This document shows positions 53,146 to 61,443 of a stretch of DNA of 64,000 bases, one piece after another. Below the pieces are notes generated by a model, which saw nothing but the letters and a program-made list of their open reading frames with translations, ran no database searches and had not been told where the DNA came from. Within the stretch, counting starts at the first letter, position 1, and every line of letters starts with the position of its first letter. Source of the stretch: Herbaspirillum sp. SJZ107 (GTDB lineage Bacteria > Pseudomonadota > Gammaproteobacteria > Burkholderiales > Burkholderiaceae_D); the NCBI RefSeq assembly GCF_006715485.1, contig NZ_VFNH01000001.1:1488001-1552000 (forward strand). The letters run 5' to 3'. Made by a program: the position numbers and the translations under genes.

Positions 53146-54438
53146 TTGTTCAGGTCGCGCTCCCAGCTCCCACCCGTCCCGGCGGCATCGCCCCCATCCA
53201 CCATGGCGGGCGCGCCGGCAGCGCCGCTGGTCGCGCCGGCCCTGCTGGCGGGCGCCAGCCGTATCCTGTTCGTGACGCACCTGGCGATCGGCGACTTCAC
53301 CTACCTGCAGAGCTGCCTGCGCGCCTTCAAGGCGGCCTGGCCGCACATCGAGATCCACCTCTGGGTCGACGAGCGCCGCCGCACGAAGGATCCGGCCGCC
53401 TGGCCGCACCTGCAGAAATACGCGCTGTTCGACTGGCTGGCCGCCTGTCCATGGATCGCCAAAGTCTACGACAAGACCTACAGCCCGGCGACGTTCGCCG
53501 CGTCGCTGCAGGAAGCCCGCGCCCAGGATTATCCGCTGGTGGCTACGCTGACCGTGGTCGACGGCCACCGCTACGCACGCATGGCGCGTTCGATCAGTCC
53601 GCGCGGCTTCATCGTCGGCCTGAAACAGGCGCCCGAGCGCTGGTTCAAGGGCCTGTCGCGCCATACCAGCTACCGCCGGCTGAACGGCAGCGTGCCGCTG
53701 TACCGGGCCGGCCACTGCGGCGGCCAGCACATCAGCGACATCTACGCCGACTGGTTCGCGCGCTTCTTCGGCCTCGACATCCCGCGCCAGGCGCGCTTCC
53801 CGGTGCTGGACATCCCGCTTGAGTGGCAGGCGCGCGCGCGGGCGCAGTTCGGCGAGTGGGGCATCGGCGAACGGCCGGCGGTGTTCGTAAACGCCTTTTC
53901 GAAGTCGCCCGACCGCACCTGGCCGCTGGAGCACGTGGCGGCGCTGATCCGGGCGATGGCAGCGCGTCCGGAATGGCGCGAGGCGGCCTTCATCGTGAAC
54001 ACGGTGCCGGAAGCGCTGGCCGAGACCCGGCGCATGGTGCGGCGCCAGAAAGACCCCGCGTTCGAGCGGGTGCGCCTGTTCAGCGCCGAGGCGCATTTCT
54101 TCGAGCTGCCGGCGGTGATGCGCCTGTGCAGCCTGGTCATCTCGGTCGAGACCGCCGTCATGCACCTGGCGAATGCGGTGAAGGTGCCGGTGATCGCGCT
54201 GATGCGCTGCACCACGCCGGAATGGGTGCCGATCGACAGCGGCAACAGCACCGTCATCATGCTGGCCGAGCGCGACGACTGGGTCACCGCCATCGGCGTC
54301 GAGGATGTGCTGGCGGTGCTGGATGCGCGCCCGCCGGCGGCCTCAGGCGGTGGCGGTGGCCAGCTGCCGGATCAGGGCGTCGAGCGGCATCGGCCGGCAG
54401 AACAGGTAACCCTGCATGCAGGCGCGCCCATTGGTTGA
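53146..54438 (+). CDS. Glycosyltransferase family 9 (heptosyltransferase-like)
   Basis: This protein of about 430 residues has the GT-B fold of LPS heptosyltransferases: ASRILFVTHLAIGDFTYLQSCLRAF at the first strand, VFVNAFSKSPDRTWPLEHVAALIRAM, and LCSLVISVETAVMHLANAVKVPVIALM, the sugar-nucleotide site. It probably adds a sugar to lipopolysaccharide or another surface glycan. A TTG at 53146 five bases after AAAGGA is the best start; an ATG at 53203 has no site. The last 32 codons overlap the GGDEF-EAL gene on the opposite strand; this Gly-rich tail (SGGGGGQLPDQG) is not part of the conserved fold. Confidence 0.85.
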   Translation: MFRSRSQLPPVPAASPPSTMAGAPAAPLVAPALLAGASRILFVTHLAIGDFTYLQSCLRAFKAAWPHIEIHLWVDERRRTKDPAAWPHLQKYALFDWLAACPWIAKVYDKTYSPATFAASLQEARAQDYPLVATLTVVDGHRYARMARSISPRGFIVGLKQAPERWFKGLSRHTSYRRLNGSVPLYRAGHCGGQHISDIYADWFARFFGLDIPRQARFPVLDIPLEWQARARAQFGEWGIGERPAVFVNAFSKSPDRTWPLEHVAALIRAMAARPEWREAAFIVNTVPEALAETRRMVRRQKDPAFERVRLFSAEAHFFELPAVMRLCSLVISVETAVMHLANAVKVPVIALMRCTTPEWVPIDSGNSTVIMLAERDDWVTAIGVEDVLAVLDARPPAASGGGGGQLPDQGVERHRPAEQVTLHAGAPIG

Positions 54439-56631
54439 AATGAACTGCGCCTGGGCGTCGGTCTCGATGCCCTCGGCCACCACGCGCAGGCCGAGCTGGC
54501 GCGCCATCGCCAGCATCGACTGCACCAGCGCGTTGCCGTTGACGTCGTGCGGGGTGTCGCGCAGGAAGCTCCTGTCGATCTTCAGCTCGTACAGCGGCAT
54601 CTTCTTGAGGTAGGCCAGGTTCGAGTAGCCGGTGCCGAAATCGTCGATCGAGAAGCGGATGCCGAGTGCGGTCAGCTCGTGCATGCGCGCGACGGTCTGG
54701 TCGATGTCGTCGACCAGCAGGCCTTCGGTGACTTCGAAGATCAGCTGGTCCGGCGGCACGCCGGTGTCCCGCAGGGTGGCGCGCACGCTGGCGACGAAGT
54801 CCGGCTGGCGGAACTGCAGCGGGCTGACGTTGATCGACAGCGGCAGCGCATGGCCGGCCGCGTCGAGCGCGAGCCAGGCGGCGCAGGCCTGGCGCAGCAC
54901 CCAGTGGCCGAGCGTCACGATCAGGCCGCTGCTCTCGGCGATCGGGATGAACAGGTCGGGCGGCACCAGGCCGTCGGGGCGGGTCCAGCGCATCAGCAGC
55001 TCGGCGCCGGCCGGCACGCCGGTGTGGTCGACCTGCAGCTGCAGGTGCATCGCCAGTTCGCCGTTGTCGAGCGCGTTGGCAAGGTCGCGTTCCAGTGTCA
55101 GCTTGCGCTCGGCGTCGGCCAGCATCGCCGTTTCGAACATCACCACGCCGTTGCGCCCGCCGGCCTTGGCGTGGTACATCGCGGTATCGGCCTCGCGCAT
55201 CAGGTCATGCGCGCTTTCGCGCCCGCCCAGCGCCAGCGCGACACCGATGCTGGCCGAGGACTGGTACCACTGGCCCTCGATCTCCATCGGTTGCGACAGC
55301 GCGATGCGGACCTTGTCGGCCACCGCCAGCGCATTCCGGCGTGCCACTGCCGGATCGGCGTCCAGGCCCTCCAGCAGGATCACGAACTCGTCGCCGCCCA
55401 GGCGCGCCACGGTATCGTGGGCGCGCACCGCGCCGCGCAGGCGCGCGGCCGCGGTGGTCAGCAGCTGGTCGCCGGCGGCGTGGCCGCAGGCGTCGTTGAT
55501 CTTCTTGAAGTTGTCGAGGTCGATGTAGGCCAGTGCGCCCAGGCCGCGCCCGGCGTGGCTGCCGGCCACCATGACGTCGAGCCGTTCCATCAGCAGGCGC
55601 CGGTTGGGCAGGCCGGTCAGCACGTCGAAGAAGGCCAGCTGGTGGATCGCCTGCGCCGAATGGCGGCGCTCGGTGATGTCGCGCGCAATCACGACCCAGT
55701 GGGTGATGGCGGCACCTTCGCTGGAAAACGGCAGCATTTCCATTTCGACCCAGTACGAATCGCCGCCCTTGGTGTAGTTGATCACTTCCGCCCGAACCGG
55801 CTCGTTGCGGCGCATCGCGTCGACGATGCGGCGGACGGTAGCCGGATCGGTGTCGGCGCCGTGCAGCATGCGCAGGCTGCGCCCGATCATCTCGGCGCGC
55901 GCGTAGCCGGAGCGGCGCAGGGCGGCGTCGTTGACGAAGATGATCGGCTGCGGCGCCCCCGGTGCCGGATCGACTTTGGCGATGATCACCAGGTCGTTCA
56001 GGCGCGCCAGCGCGGTCGAGGTCAGGCGCAGTTCGGCATTGGCCGCGTGCAGCTCGGCCTGGCCGGCTGCGAGCGCGTCGGCGGTGCCGCGTGCCTCGCA
56101 CAGGGAACGCGACAGGCCCTTGAGCAGGGTGCCCGAGGTCAGTGTGACCAGGGCGCCGATGCAGGCGAAGTTGAGGGTGGTGACCAGCGTGGCCAGCATC
56201 GGGTCATGCTCGAGCGTCGACACATGCATCGACACCTGGCCGGTCAGGCCCAGCACCAGGATGCTGGTACTGCCCAGCCCGAGCAGGATCAGCGCCGGAC
56301 GCGTACCCAGCAGGATGACCGCCAGCACCGGGGGCGCCATCAGGTAGTTCATGCTGATCGGGCCGACCGTCAGCAGCAGGCCGATGCCGAGCACGACCCC
56401 GAGCGCCAGGAAATTCATGACGCGCACCGTATAGGACAGGCGGGTCAGGCGCTGGATGGCGAAGATCCAGCCCAGCACCACCAGGTCCATCACGGCCACC
56501 GGCCACATGCCCTGGCGAATCAGGAGGGGAACGCAGGGGGCGGCGGCGATTGTGCCGATGACCAGCACGACCGACAGCAGGGAAGAGAAGATCTGGGCGC
56601 GCCATTGCGCGATGTGGTGACGGCTGGGCAT
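54343..56631 (-). CDS. Membrane GGDEF-EAL protein with PAS domain
   Basis: This 762-residue cyclic-di-GMP enzyme has an N-terminal membrane region with five or six hydrophobic helices (residues ~15-170), a short coiled stretch, and a PAS domain (PIIFVNDAALRRSGYARAEMIG). The GGDEF domain has an intact active site GGDEF at 412-416. The EAL domain has its glutamate at E544 in GAELLMRW, with DDFGTGYSNLAYLKKMP and EGIETDAQA. EAL is written ELL here, a common variant. Both synthesis and breakdown could work; many such tandem proteins have one dominant activity. The PAS and membrane parts would sense the signal. Confidence 0.93.
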   Translation of the reverse strand: MPSRHHIAQWRAQIFSSLLSVVLVIGTIAAAPCVPLLIRQGMWPVAVMDLVVLGWIFAIQRLTRLSYTVRVMNFLALGVVLGIGLLLTVGPISMNYLMAPPVLAVILLGTRPALILLGLGSTSILVLGLTGQVSMHVSTLEHDPMLATLVTTLNFACIGALVTLTSGTLLKGLSRSLCEARGTADALAAGQAELHAANAELRLTSTALARLNDLVIIAKVDPAPGAPQPIIFVNDAALRRSGYARAEMIGRSLRMLHGADTDPATVRRIVDAMRRNEPVRAEVINYTKGGDSYWVEMEMLPFSSEGAAITHWVVIARDITERRHSAQAIHQLAFFDVLTGLPNRRLLMERLDVMVAGSHAGRGLGALAYIDLDNFKKINDACGHAAGDQLLTTAAARLRGAVRAHDTVARLGGDEFVILLEGLDADPAVARRNALAVADKVRIALSQPMEIEGQWYQSSASIGVALALGGRESAHDLMREADTAMYHAKAGGRNGVVMFETAMLADAERKLTLERDLANALDNGELAMHLQLQVDHTGVPAGAELLMRWTRPDGLVPPDLFIPIAESSGLIVTLGHWVLRQACAAWLALDAAGHALPLSINVSPLQFRQPDFVASVRATLRDTGVPPDQLIFEVTEGLLVDDIDQTVARMHELTALGIRFSIDDFGTGYSNLAYLKKMPLYELKIDRSFLRDTPHDVNGNALVQSMLAMARQLGLRVVAEGIETDAQAQFISTNGRACMQGYLFCRPMPLDALIRQLATATA

Positions 56632-56779
56632 GCGGCATATGTGGCAGGCCCGGGACTTTCCTTGTGGCTCACCTAGTTGATGTAGGGAAACAGTCTAAAT
56701 GTGAAACTGCCCCCTGTCATCATTTTTCACAATTTGTCGCGTTACGGAAACTGAACGGCAGCGTCGACCGTCCCGCGGC

Positions 56780-57355
56780 TCAGCGCTGGACAACCACCAG
56801 CAGTGCCCGCGCCTCGGTCTTGCCGGCATTGCGGATCACGTGGGCCTGGTCGGCCGGATAGCGGGCGGTGCCGCCGTGCTTGATTTTCTTCTTTTCGGTG
56901 CCCACTTCCAGTTCCACCGCGCCGGTGAGGACGGTCAGGTGTTCGCTGGTGCCCGGATCGTGTGGCTGGGACGCCAGTTCGCCGCCGGGCGCCAGCGTCA
57001 GCTCGTACCACTCGTACTTGCCGGCCAGGTCCATTGGACCGAGGATGCGCAGCGAGTAGCCGGCATGGCTGCCGGGCAGGGTCGGGATTTCGTGGGCGTC
57101 GACGACGCGGATCAGTTCCGCGCTGCGCACCTCGGACGACAGCAGTTCGCCGATCTGGACGCCGAGCGCATTCGCCAGGCGCCAGGTGATGGCGATGGTG
57201 GGGTTGGCTTTTTCGCGTTCGATCTGCGACAGCATCGACTTGGACACGCCGGCGATACGCGACAGGTCCTCCAGCGTCAGGCCGCGCGCCAGGCGCATGC
57301 GCTGCAGGGTGGCGCCGACTTCGGGCGGGGCGCTATTGTTTACTACGTTGTTCAT
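56780..57355 (-). CDS. XRE-cupin transcriptional regulator
   Basis: This 191-residue protein has an N-terminal lambda-repressor-type helix-turn-helix (LQRMRLARGLTLEDLSRIAGVSKSMLSQIEREKANPTI) and a C-terminal cupin (GPMDLAGKYEWYELTLAPGGELAS, HLTVLTGAVELEVG). Such regulators bind amino acids or polyamine-like ligands in the cupin and control divergently transcribed catabolic genes. Its start is 153 bases from kbl, with a palindrome between them, so it probably controls threonine breakdown and itself. The longer open frame upstream is not needed; ATG 57355 is chosen. Confidence 0.88.
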   Translation of the reverse strand: MNNVVNNSAPPEVGATLQRMRLARGLTLEDLSRIAGVSKSMLSQIEREKANPTIAITWRLANALGVQIGELLSSEVRSAELIRVVDAHEIPTLPGSHAGYSLRILGPMDLAGKYEWYELTLAPGGELASQPHDPGTSEHLTVLTGAVELEVGTEKKKIKHGGTARYPADQAHVIRNAGKTEARALLVVVQR

Positions 57356-57407
57356 TCTGATGTTCTTGGGTGCGGCTTGCCAACTTGAATGGCCGGGAGT
57401 AAGATTC

Positions 57408-57435
57408 ACTATATTGAATTTCGGTTCGATATAGT
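57408..57435. promoter_or_regulatory. Near-perfect palindromic operator between regulator and kbl
   Basis: ACTATATTGAA and TTCGATATAGT are inverted copies (one mismatch in 11) around the six-base centre TTTCGG. An extra half-site-like ATCGAA follows at 57451. The dyad lies between the XRE-cupin gene and kbl, 72 bases before the kbl start. Its size and symmetry suit a dimeric helix-turn-helix regulator. The palindrome contains TATA-like elements that may belong to both promoters. Confidence 0.6.
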
Positions 57436-57507
57436 AAATAAGTACAATACATCGAACGCGTTTTCTTTGACCAGACGTTACAACATTCTCCAGCAAAGGA
57501 CAAGCAC

Positions 57508-58707
57508 ATGAGCGACCAGGCCTTCTACGGCGCCCTCCAGCAGAAACTCGACACGCTCCGCACCGAGGGCCTGTTCAAGCCCGAACGCGTGATCGCCTCG
57601 CGCCAGGGGGCGACAGTCGAAGCCCAGGACGGCCGCACCCTGATCAACATGTGCGCTAATAACTACCTCGGCCTGTCGGGCGACGAGCAGACCGCGCAGG
57701 CCGCTGCCGCGGCGCTGGAAAAATACGGCTACGGCCTGTCGTCGGTGCGCTTCATCTGCGGTACCCAGACCGTGCACAAGGAGCTGGAAGGGGCGCTGTC
57801 GCGCTTCCTCGGCACCGAAGACACGATCCTGTACGCGGCCGCCTTCGATGCCAACGGCGGCGTGTTCGAGCCGCTGTTCGACGAAAACGACGCCATCATC
57901 TCGGATGCCCTGAACCACGCCTCGCTGATCGACGGCATCCGCCTGTGCAAGGCCGCGCGCTACCGCTACGCCAACAACGACATGGCGGACCTGGAAAAGC
58001 AGCTGCAGGCCGCCACGGACGCCGGCAAGCGCCATAAAGTCATCGTCACCGACGGCGTGTTCTCGATGGACGGCACCATCGCCCAGCTCGACAAGATCGT
58101 CGCACTGGCCGAGCAATACGGCGCCCTGACCCTGGTCGACGAATCGCACGCATCCGGCTTCATGGGACAGACCGGCCGCGGTACCCACGAGCACTGCGGC
58201 GTGCTGGGCAAGATCGACATCATCACCGGCACCCTGGGCAAGGCCCTGGGCGGCGCGATGGGCGGCTTCACGTCGGGCCGCAAGGAAGTGATCGAGACCC
58301 TGCGCCAGAAGTCGCGGCCCTACCTGTTCTCGAACACGCTTGCGCCGATGATCGCCGGCGCCTCGCTGTCGGTGCTGGAGCGCATCAGCAAGTCGACCGT
58401 GCTGCGCGACCGCCTGATGGAGAACACCGCCTACTTCCGCACCGAGATCGAGCGCATCGGCTTCACCATCAAGCCGGGCACCCACCCGGTGGTGCCGGTG
58501 ATGCTGTTCGACGCGCCGGTCGCCCAGAAATTCGCGGCGCGCATGTTCGAACTGGGCGTGCTGCTGTCGGGCTTCTTCTACCCGGTGGTGCCGATGGGCC
58601 AGGCGCGCGTGCGCGTGCAACTGTCGGCCGCGCATACCCGCGAACAGCTCGACACCGTGCTGAAGGCCTTCGAGCAGGCCGGCCGCGAACTCGGCCTGAT
58701 CAAATAA
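57508..58707 (+). CDS. kbl: Glycine C-acetyltransferase (2-amino-3-ketobutyrate CoA ligase)
   Basis: This 399-residue PLP enzyme of the alpha-oxoamine synthase family splits 2-amino-3-ketobutyrate with CoA to glycine and acetyl-CoA. It has NMCANNYLGLSGDEQ, SSVRFICGTQTVHKELE, DGVFSMDGTIAQLD, VDESHASGFMG and the PLP lysine K245 in GTLGKALGGAMGG. The length and motif positions match E. coli Kbl (399 residues, Lys244). It is the first gene of a Kbl-Tdh pair, reversed from the usual description of the pathway order, and lies under the palindromic operator. Confidence 0.97.
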   Translation: MSDQAFYGALQQKLDTLRTEGLFKPERVIASRQGATVEAQDGRTLINMCANNYLGLSGDEQTAQAAAAALEKYGYGLSSVRFICGTQTVHKELEGALSRFLGTEDTILYAAAFDANGGVFEPLFDENDAIISDALNHASLIDGIRLCKAARYRYANNDMADLEKQLQAATDAGKRHKVIVTDGVFSMDGTIAQLDKIVALAEQYGALTLVDESHASGFMGQTGRGTHEHCGVLGKIDIITGTLGKALGGAMGGFTSGRKEVIETLRQKSRPYLFSNTLAPMIAGASLSVLERISKSTVLRDRLMENTAYFRTEIERIGFTIKPGTHPVVPVMLFDAPVAQKFAARMFELGVLLSGFFYPVVPMGQARVRVQLSAAHTREQLDTVLKAFEQAGRELGLIK

Positions 58708-58802
58708 ATCGCCAACATCGTCTTGCCGGCACTGCGCCTACCCGGCGCGGGCCGGCCGGCTCACGAAGCCCCTCCGCATCAAGAAAGAACAGGTACACCA
58801 GC

Positions 58803-59759
58803 ATGGAACGCATCCTCATCATCGGCGCCAACGGCCAGATCGGCAGCGAACTCGTCACCGCCCTCGCGCAGCAGCACGGTCCAGACAAGGTCATCGCCTC
58901 GGACATCGGGCTCGACAATGTCTACGGCGCCGCGCGCTACACCCGCCTCGACGTGCTCGACCGCGACGCCGTCGCCGGGCTGATCGCCGACGAGGGCATC
59001 ACCCAGGTCTACCAGCTGGCGGCGCTGCTGTCGGCCACCGGCGAAAAGGCGCCGCTGAAGGCATGGACGCTGAACATGGACGGCCTGCTGAACATCCTGG
59101 AAATCGCGCGCGAGCGTGGCGAAGCCGGCAAGCCGCTGAAAGTGTTCTGGCCGTCGTCGATCGCCGCCTTCGGCCCCAACACGCCGGCCGAGAACACGCC
59201 GCAGTACACGGTGATGGACCCGACCTCGATCTACGGCATCAGCAAGCTGGCCGGCGAGCGCCTGTGCGAGTACTACCACGCCAAGTATGGCGTCGACGTG
59301 CGCAGCATCCGCTACCCGGGCATCATCAGCTTCAAGTCGCCTCCGGGCGGCGGCACCACCGACTACGCGATCGCGATCTTCCACGCGGCCCTCAAGGGCG
59401 AAACCTACGAATGCTTCCTCGGCCCGGAGACCACGCTGCCGATGATCTACATGCCGGACGCGATCCGCGCCACCATCGAGCTGATGGAGGCGCCTGGCGA
59501 CCAGGTCGCGATCCGCTCCTCGTACAACGTGGCCGGCGTCTCCTTCAACCCGCGCGAACTGGCCGCCGCGATCCAGTCCCGCCTGCCGGCCTTCCGCATC
59601 GCCTACAAGCCGGACAGCCGCCAGCAGATCGCCGATTCGTGGCCGAAGAGCCTCGACGACAGCCGCGCGAGCGCGGACTGGGGCTGGAAGGCGCGCATCG
59701 GCGTGGATGAGATGGTGAACGACATGCTGGAAAACGTGGACGTTGGGCAGGCTGCCTGA
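58803..59759 (+). CDS. tdh: L-threonine 3-dehydrogenase, short-chain (epimerase-like) type
   Basis: This 318-residue NAD-binding protein starts RILIIGANGQIGSELV (Rossmann glycine motif). It has LDVLDRDAV, YQLAALLSATGE, VFWPSSIAAFGPNTP, and the catalytic YxxxK as Y144-K148 (IYGISKLAGERL), then RYPGIISFKSPPGGGTTDYAIAIFHAAL. This last stretch and the following LPMIYMPDAIRATIELM identify epimerase-like threonine dehydrogenases, as in Flavobacterium and animals, not the zinc-dependent E. coli type. It oxidises threonine to 2-amino-3-ketobutyrate for Kbl, encoded 95 bases upstream. Confidence 0.93.
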   Translation: MERILIIGANGQIGSELVTALAQQHGPDKVIASDIGLDNVYGAARYTRLDVLDRDAVAGLIADEGITQVYQLAALLSATGEKAPLKAWTLNMDGLLNILEIARERGEAGKPLKVFWPSSIAAFGPNTPAENTPQYTVMDPTSIYGISKLAGERLCEYYHAKYGVDVRSIRYPGIISFKSPPGGGTTDYAIAIFHAALKGETYECFLGPETTLPMIYMPDAIRATIELMEAPGDQVAIRSSYNVAGVSFNPRELAAAIQSRLPAFRIAYKPDSRQQIADSWPKSLDDSRASADWGWKARIGVDEMVNDMLENVDVGQAA

Positions 59760-59782
59760 GTTACTCGCCCTTACCGTGAACC

Positions 59783-59873
59783 CCAAAACCGTCGTTCCCG
59801 CGCAGGCGGGAACCCAAGTTTGTTCGCAGATCGCCGAACTTGGGTTCCTGCCTGCGCAGGAACGACGTTTTGG
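59783..59873. repeat. 91-base inverted repeat between tdh and sdaA
   Basis: Two arms of about 36 bases face each other. The left arm contains GTCGTTCCCGCGCAGGCGGG then AACCCAAGTT. The right arm starts AACTTGGGTTCC and ends CAGGAACGACGTTTTGG. Each arm itself contains a small dyad (CCCGCGCAGGCGGG or CCTGCCTGCGCAGG). The arms have a few compensating or tolerated differences, and the centre is about 17 bases. It resembles the dispersed intergenic palindromes (REP/BIME-like or MITE-like) of high-GC proteobacteria. In RNA it would fold into a very stable hairpin between the tdh and sdaA messages. Confidence 0.8.
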
Positions 59874-59931
59874 CGCTTCCATTTATCGCACGCACCATCA
59901 GCAATCAACATAAGTATTTAGGAGACAGCGC

Positions 59932-61335
59932 ATGGACATGAGCGTATTTGACCTGTTCAAGATCGGCATCGGCCCCTCCAGCTCGCACACGGTCGGCCCG
60001 ATGGTCGCCGCGCGCCGCTTCCTGCTGGAAGCAGGCCACCTCGACGAAGCGGTAAGCGTCGAAGCCCACCTGTACGGTTCGCTGGCGCTGACCGGCGTCG
60101 GCCACGCCACCGACAAGGCCGTGATCCTCGGCCTGATGGGCGAGACCCCGCAGGACATCGATCCGGACACGGTCGAGGACAAGCTGGCCGAGGCCGAGCT
60201 GGACGGCGTGCTGGAGCTGCTCGGCACCAAAGCCGTGCCGTTCACGGCCAGGACCGGCCTGGTCTGGCACAAGGAATCGAGCATGCCCGAGCACCCGAAC
60301 GGCATGCGTTTCGTGCTGAAGCTGGCGGACGGCAGCGTGATCGAGCGCGTATACTACTCGGTTGGCGGCGGTTTCATCACCGCGGCCGGCGAAGCCAGGG
60401 CCGAAGCGCCGGCGCCGCGCGAAGAGAGCGGACGCGCGGCGCTGCCGTTCCCCTTCGATACGATGCGCGAATTGCTGGCCCAGGGCCAGGCCCACGGCCT
60501 GTCGATCCCGGCCATGCTGCGCGCGAACGAACGCACGCGCATGACCGACGAGCAGCTGGATGCCGGCCTCGACCGCATCTGGCAGGTGATGCGCGACTGC
60601 ATCTGCCACGGTCTGGTCACCGAGGGAGAACTGCCGGGCGGCCTGAACGTGAAGCGCCGCGCGGCCAAGCTGTGGCGCCAGGAGCGTGAACAGGCGGCCA
60701 AGGGCGTCACGAACAGCCTGCCGCACGACGCGGTGAACCAGGTCAGCCTGTACGCCATGGCGGTCAACGAAGAGAACGCGGCCGGCGGGCGCGTGGTGAC
60801 GGCGCCGACCAACGGCGCGGCCGGCATCATCCCGGCGGTGCTGCGCTACTACGCCGAGGATTGCCGCCCGAGCGATCCCGAGCGCGGCATCCGCGACTTC
60901 CTGCTGGCTTCGAGCGCGATCGGCATGCTGTGCAAGAAGAACGCCTCGATCTCGGGCGCCGAAATCGGCTGCCAGGGCGAGGTCGGCGTGGCCTGCGCGA
61001 TGGCGGCGGCCGGCCTGGTGGCGGCACTCGGCGGCACCAACGAGCAGATCGAGAACGCGGCCGAAATCGGCATCGAGCACCATCTCGGCATGACCTGCGA
61101 CCCGATCGGGGGCCTGGTGCAGATCCCGTGCATCGAGCGCAACGGCATGGGCGCGATCAAGGCGATCACTGCGGCGTCGCTGGCGATGAAGGGCGACGGC
61201 ACCCACTTCGTCAGCCTGGACGACGTGATCGAGACCATGCGCCAGACCGGGGCCGACATGCAGGTCAAGTACAAGGAAACCTCGCTCGGCGGCCTGGCCA
61301 TCCACGTGGTGACGGTCAACCACGCCGCCTGTTGA
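59932..61335 (+). CDS. sdaA: L-serine ammonia-lyase, iron-sulfur type
   Basis: This 467-residue single-chain serine dehydratase converts L-serine to pyruvate and ammonia. It has the beta-domain start [21 protein letters not shown] and YSVGGGFIT. The alpha domain carries [17 protein letters not shown], the iron-sulfur cysteines in [12 protein letters not shown] and [10 protein letters not shown], and a further cysteine in IPCIERN. It ends in the regulatory C-terminal cysteine (NHAAC). AGGAG precedes the ATG. With Kbl and Tdh upstream it makes a route threonine to glycine, via serine, to pyruvate. Confidence 0.97.
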   Translation: MDMSVFDLFKIGIGPSSSHTVGPMVAARRFLLEAGHLDEAVSVEAHLYGSLALTGVGHATDKAVILGLMGETPQDIDPDTVEDKLAEAELDGVLELLGTKAVPFTARTGLVWHKESSMPEHPNGMRFVLKLADGSVIERVYYSVGGGFITAAGEARAEAPAPREESGRAALPFPFDTMRELLAQGQAHGLSIPAMLRANERTRMTDEQLDAGLDRIWQVMRDCICHGLVTEGELPGGLNVKRRAAKLWRQEREQAAKGVTNSLPHDAVNQVSLYAMAVNEENAAGGRVVTAPTNGAAGIIPAVLRYYAEDCRPSDPERGIRDFLLASSAIGMLCKKNASISGAEIGCQGEVGVACAMAAAGLVAALGGTNEQIENAAEIGIEHHLGMTCDPIGGLVQIPCIERNGMGAIKAITAASLAMKGDGTHFVSLDDVIETMRQTGADMQVKYKETSLGGLAIHVVTVNHAAC

Positions 61336-61400
61336 AGTGTAGGGTGGACGCATAAAACGGAACATTATTCGGTAAAAAGACAACTTTCCCGCCGCCGGAC

Positions 61401-61406
61401 TATAAT
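61401..61406 (+). promoter_or_regulatory. Probable -10 element for thrC
   Basis: A perfect TATAAT occurs 38 bases before the thrC start codon, in an AT-rich pocket. The best -35 is poor (AAGACA, 19 bases upstream), so promoter strength may depend on an activator. It suggests that thrC is transcribed independently of sdaA. Confidence 0.5.
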
Positions 61407-61443
61407 AAATGTCCTCCCGAGCCAACCGGATCCTTTCTACCGT

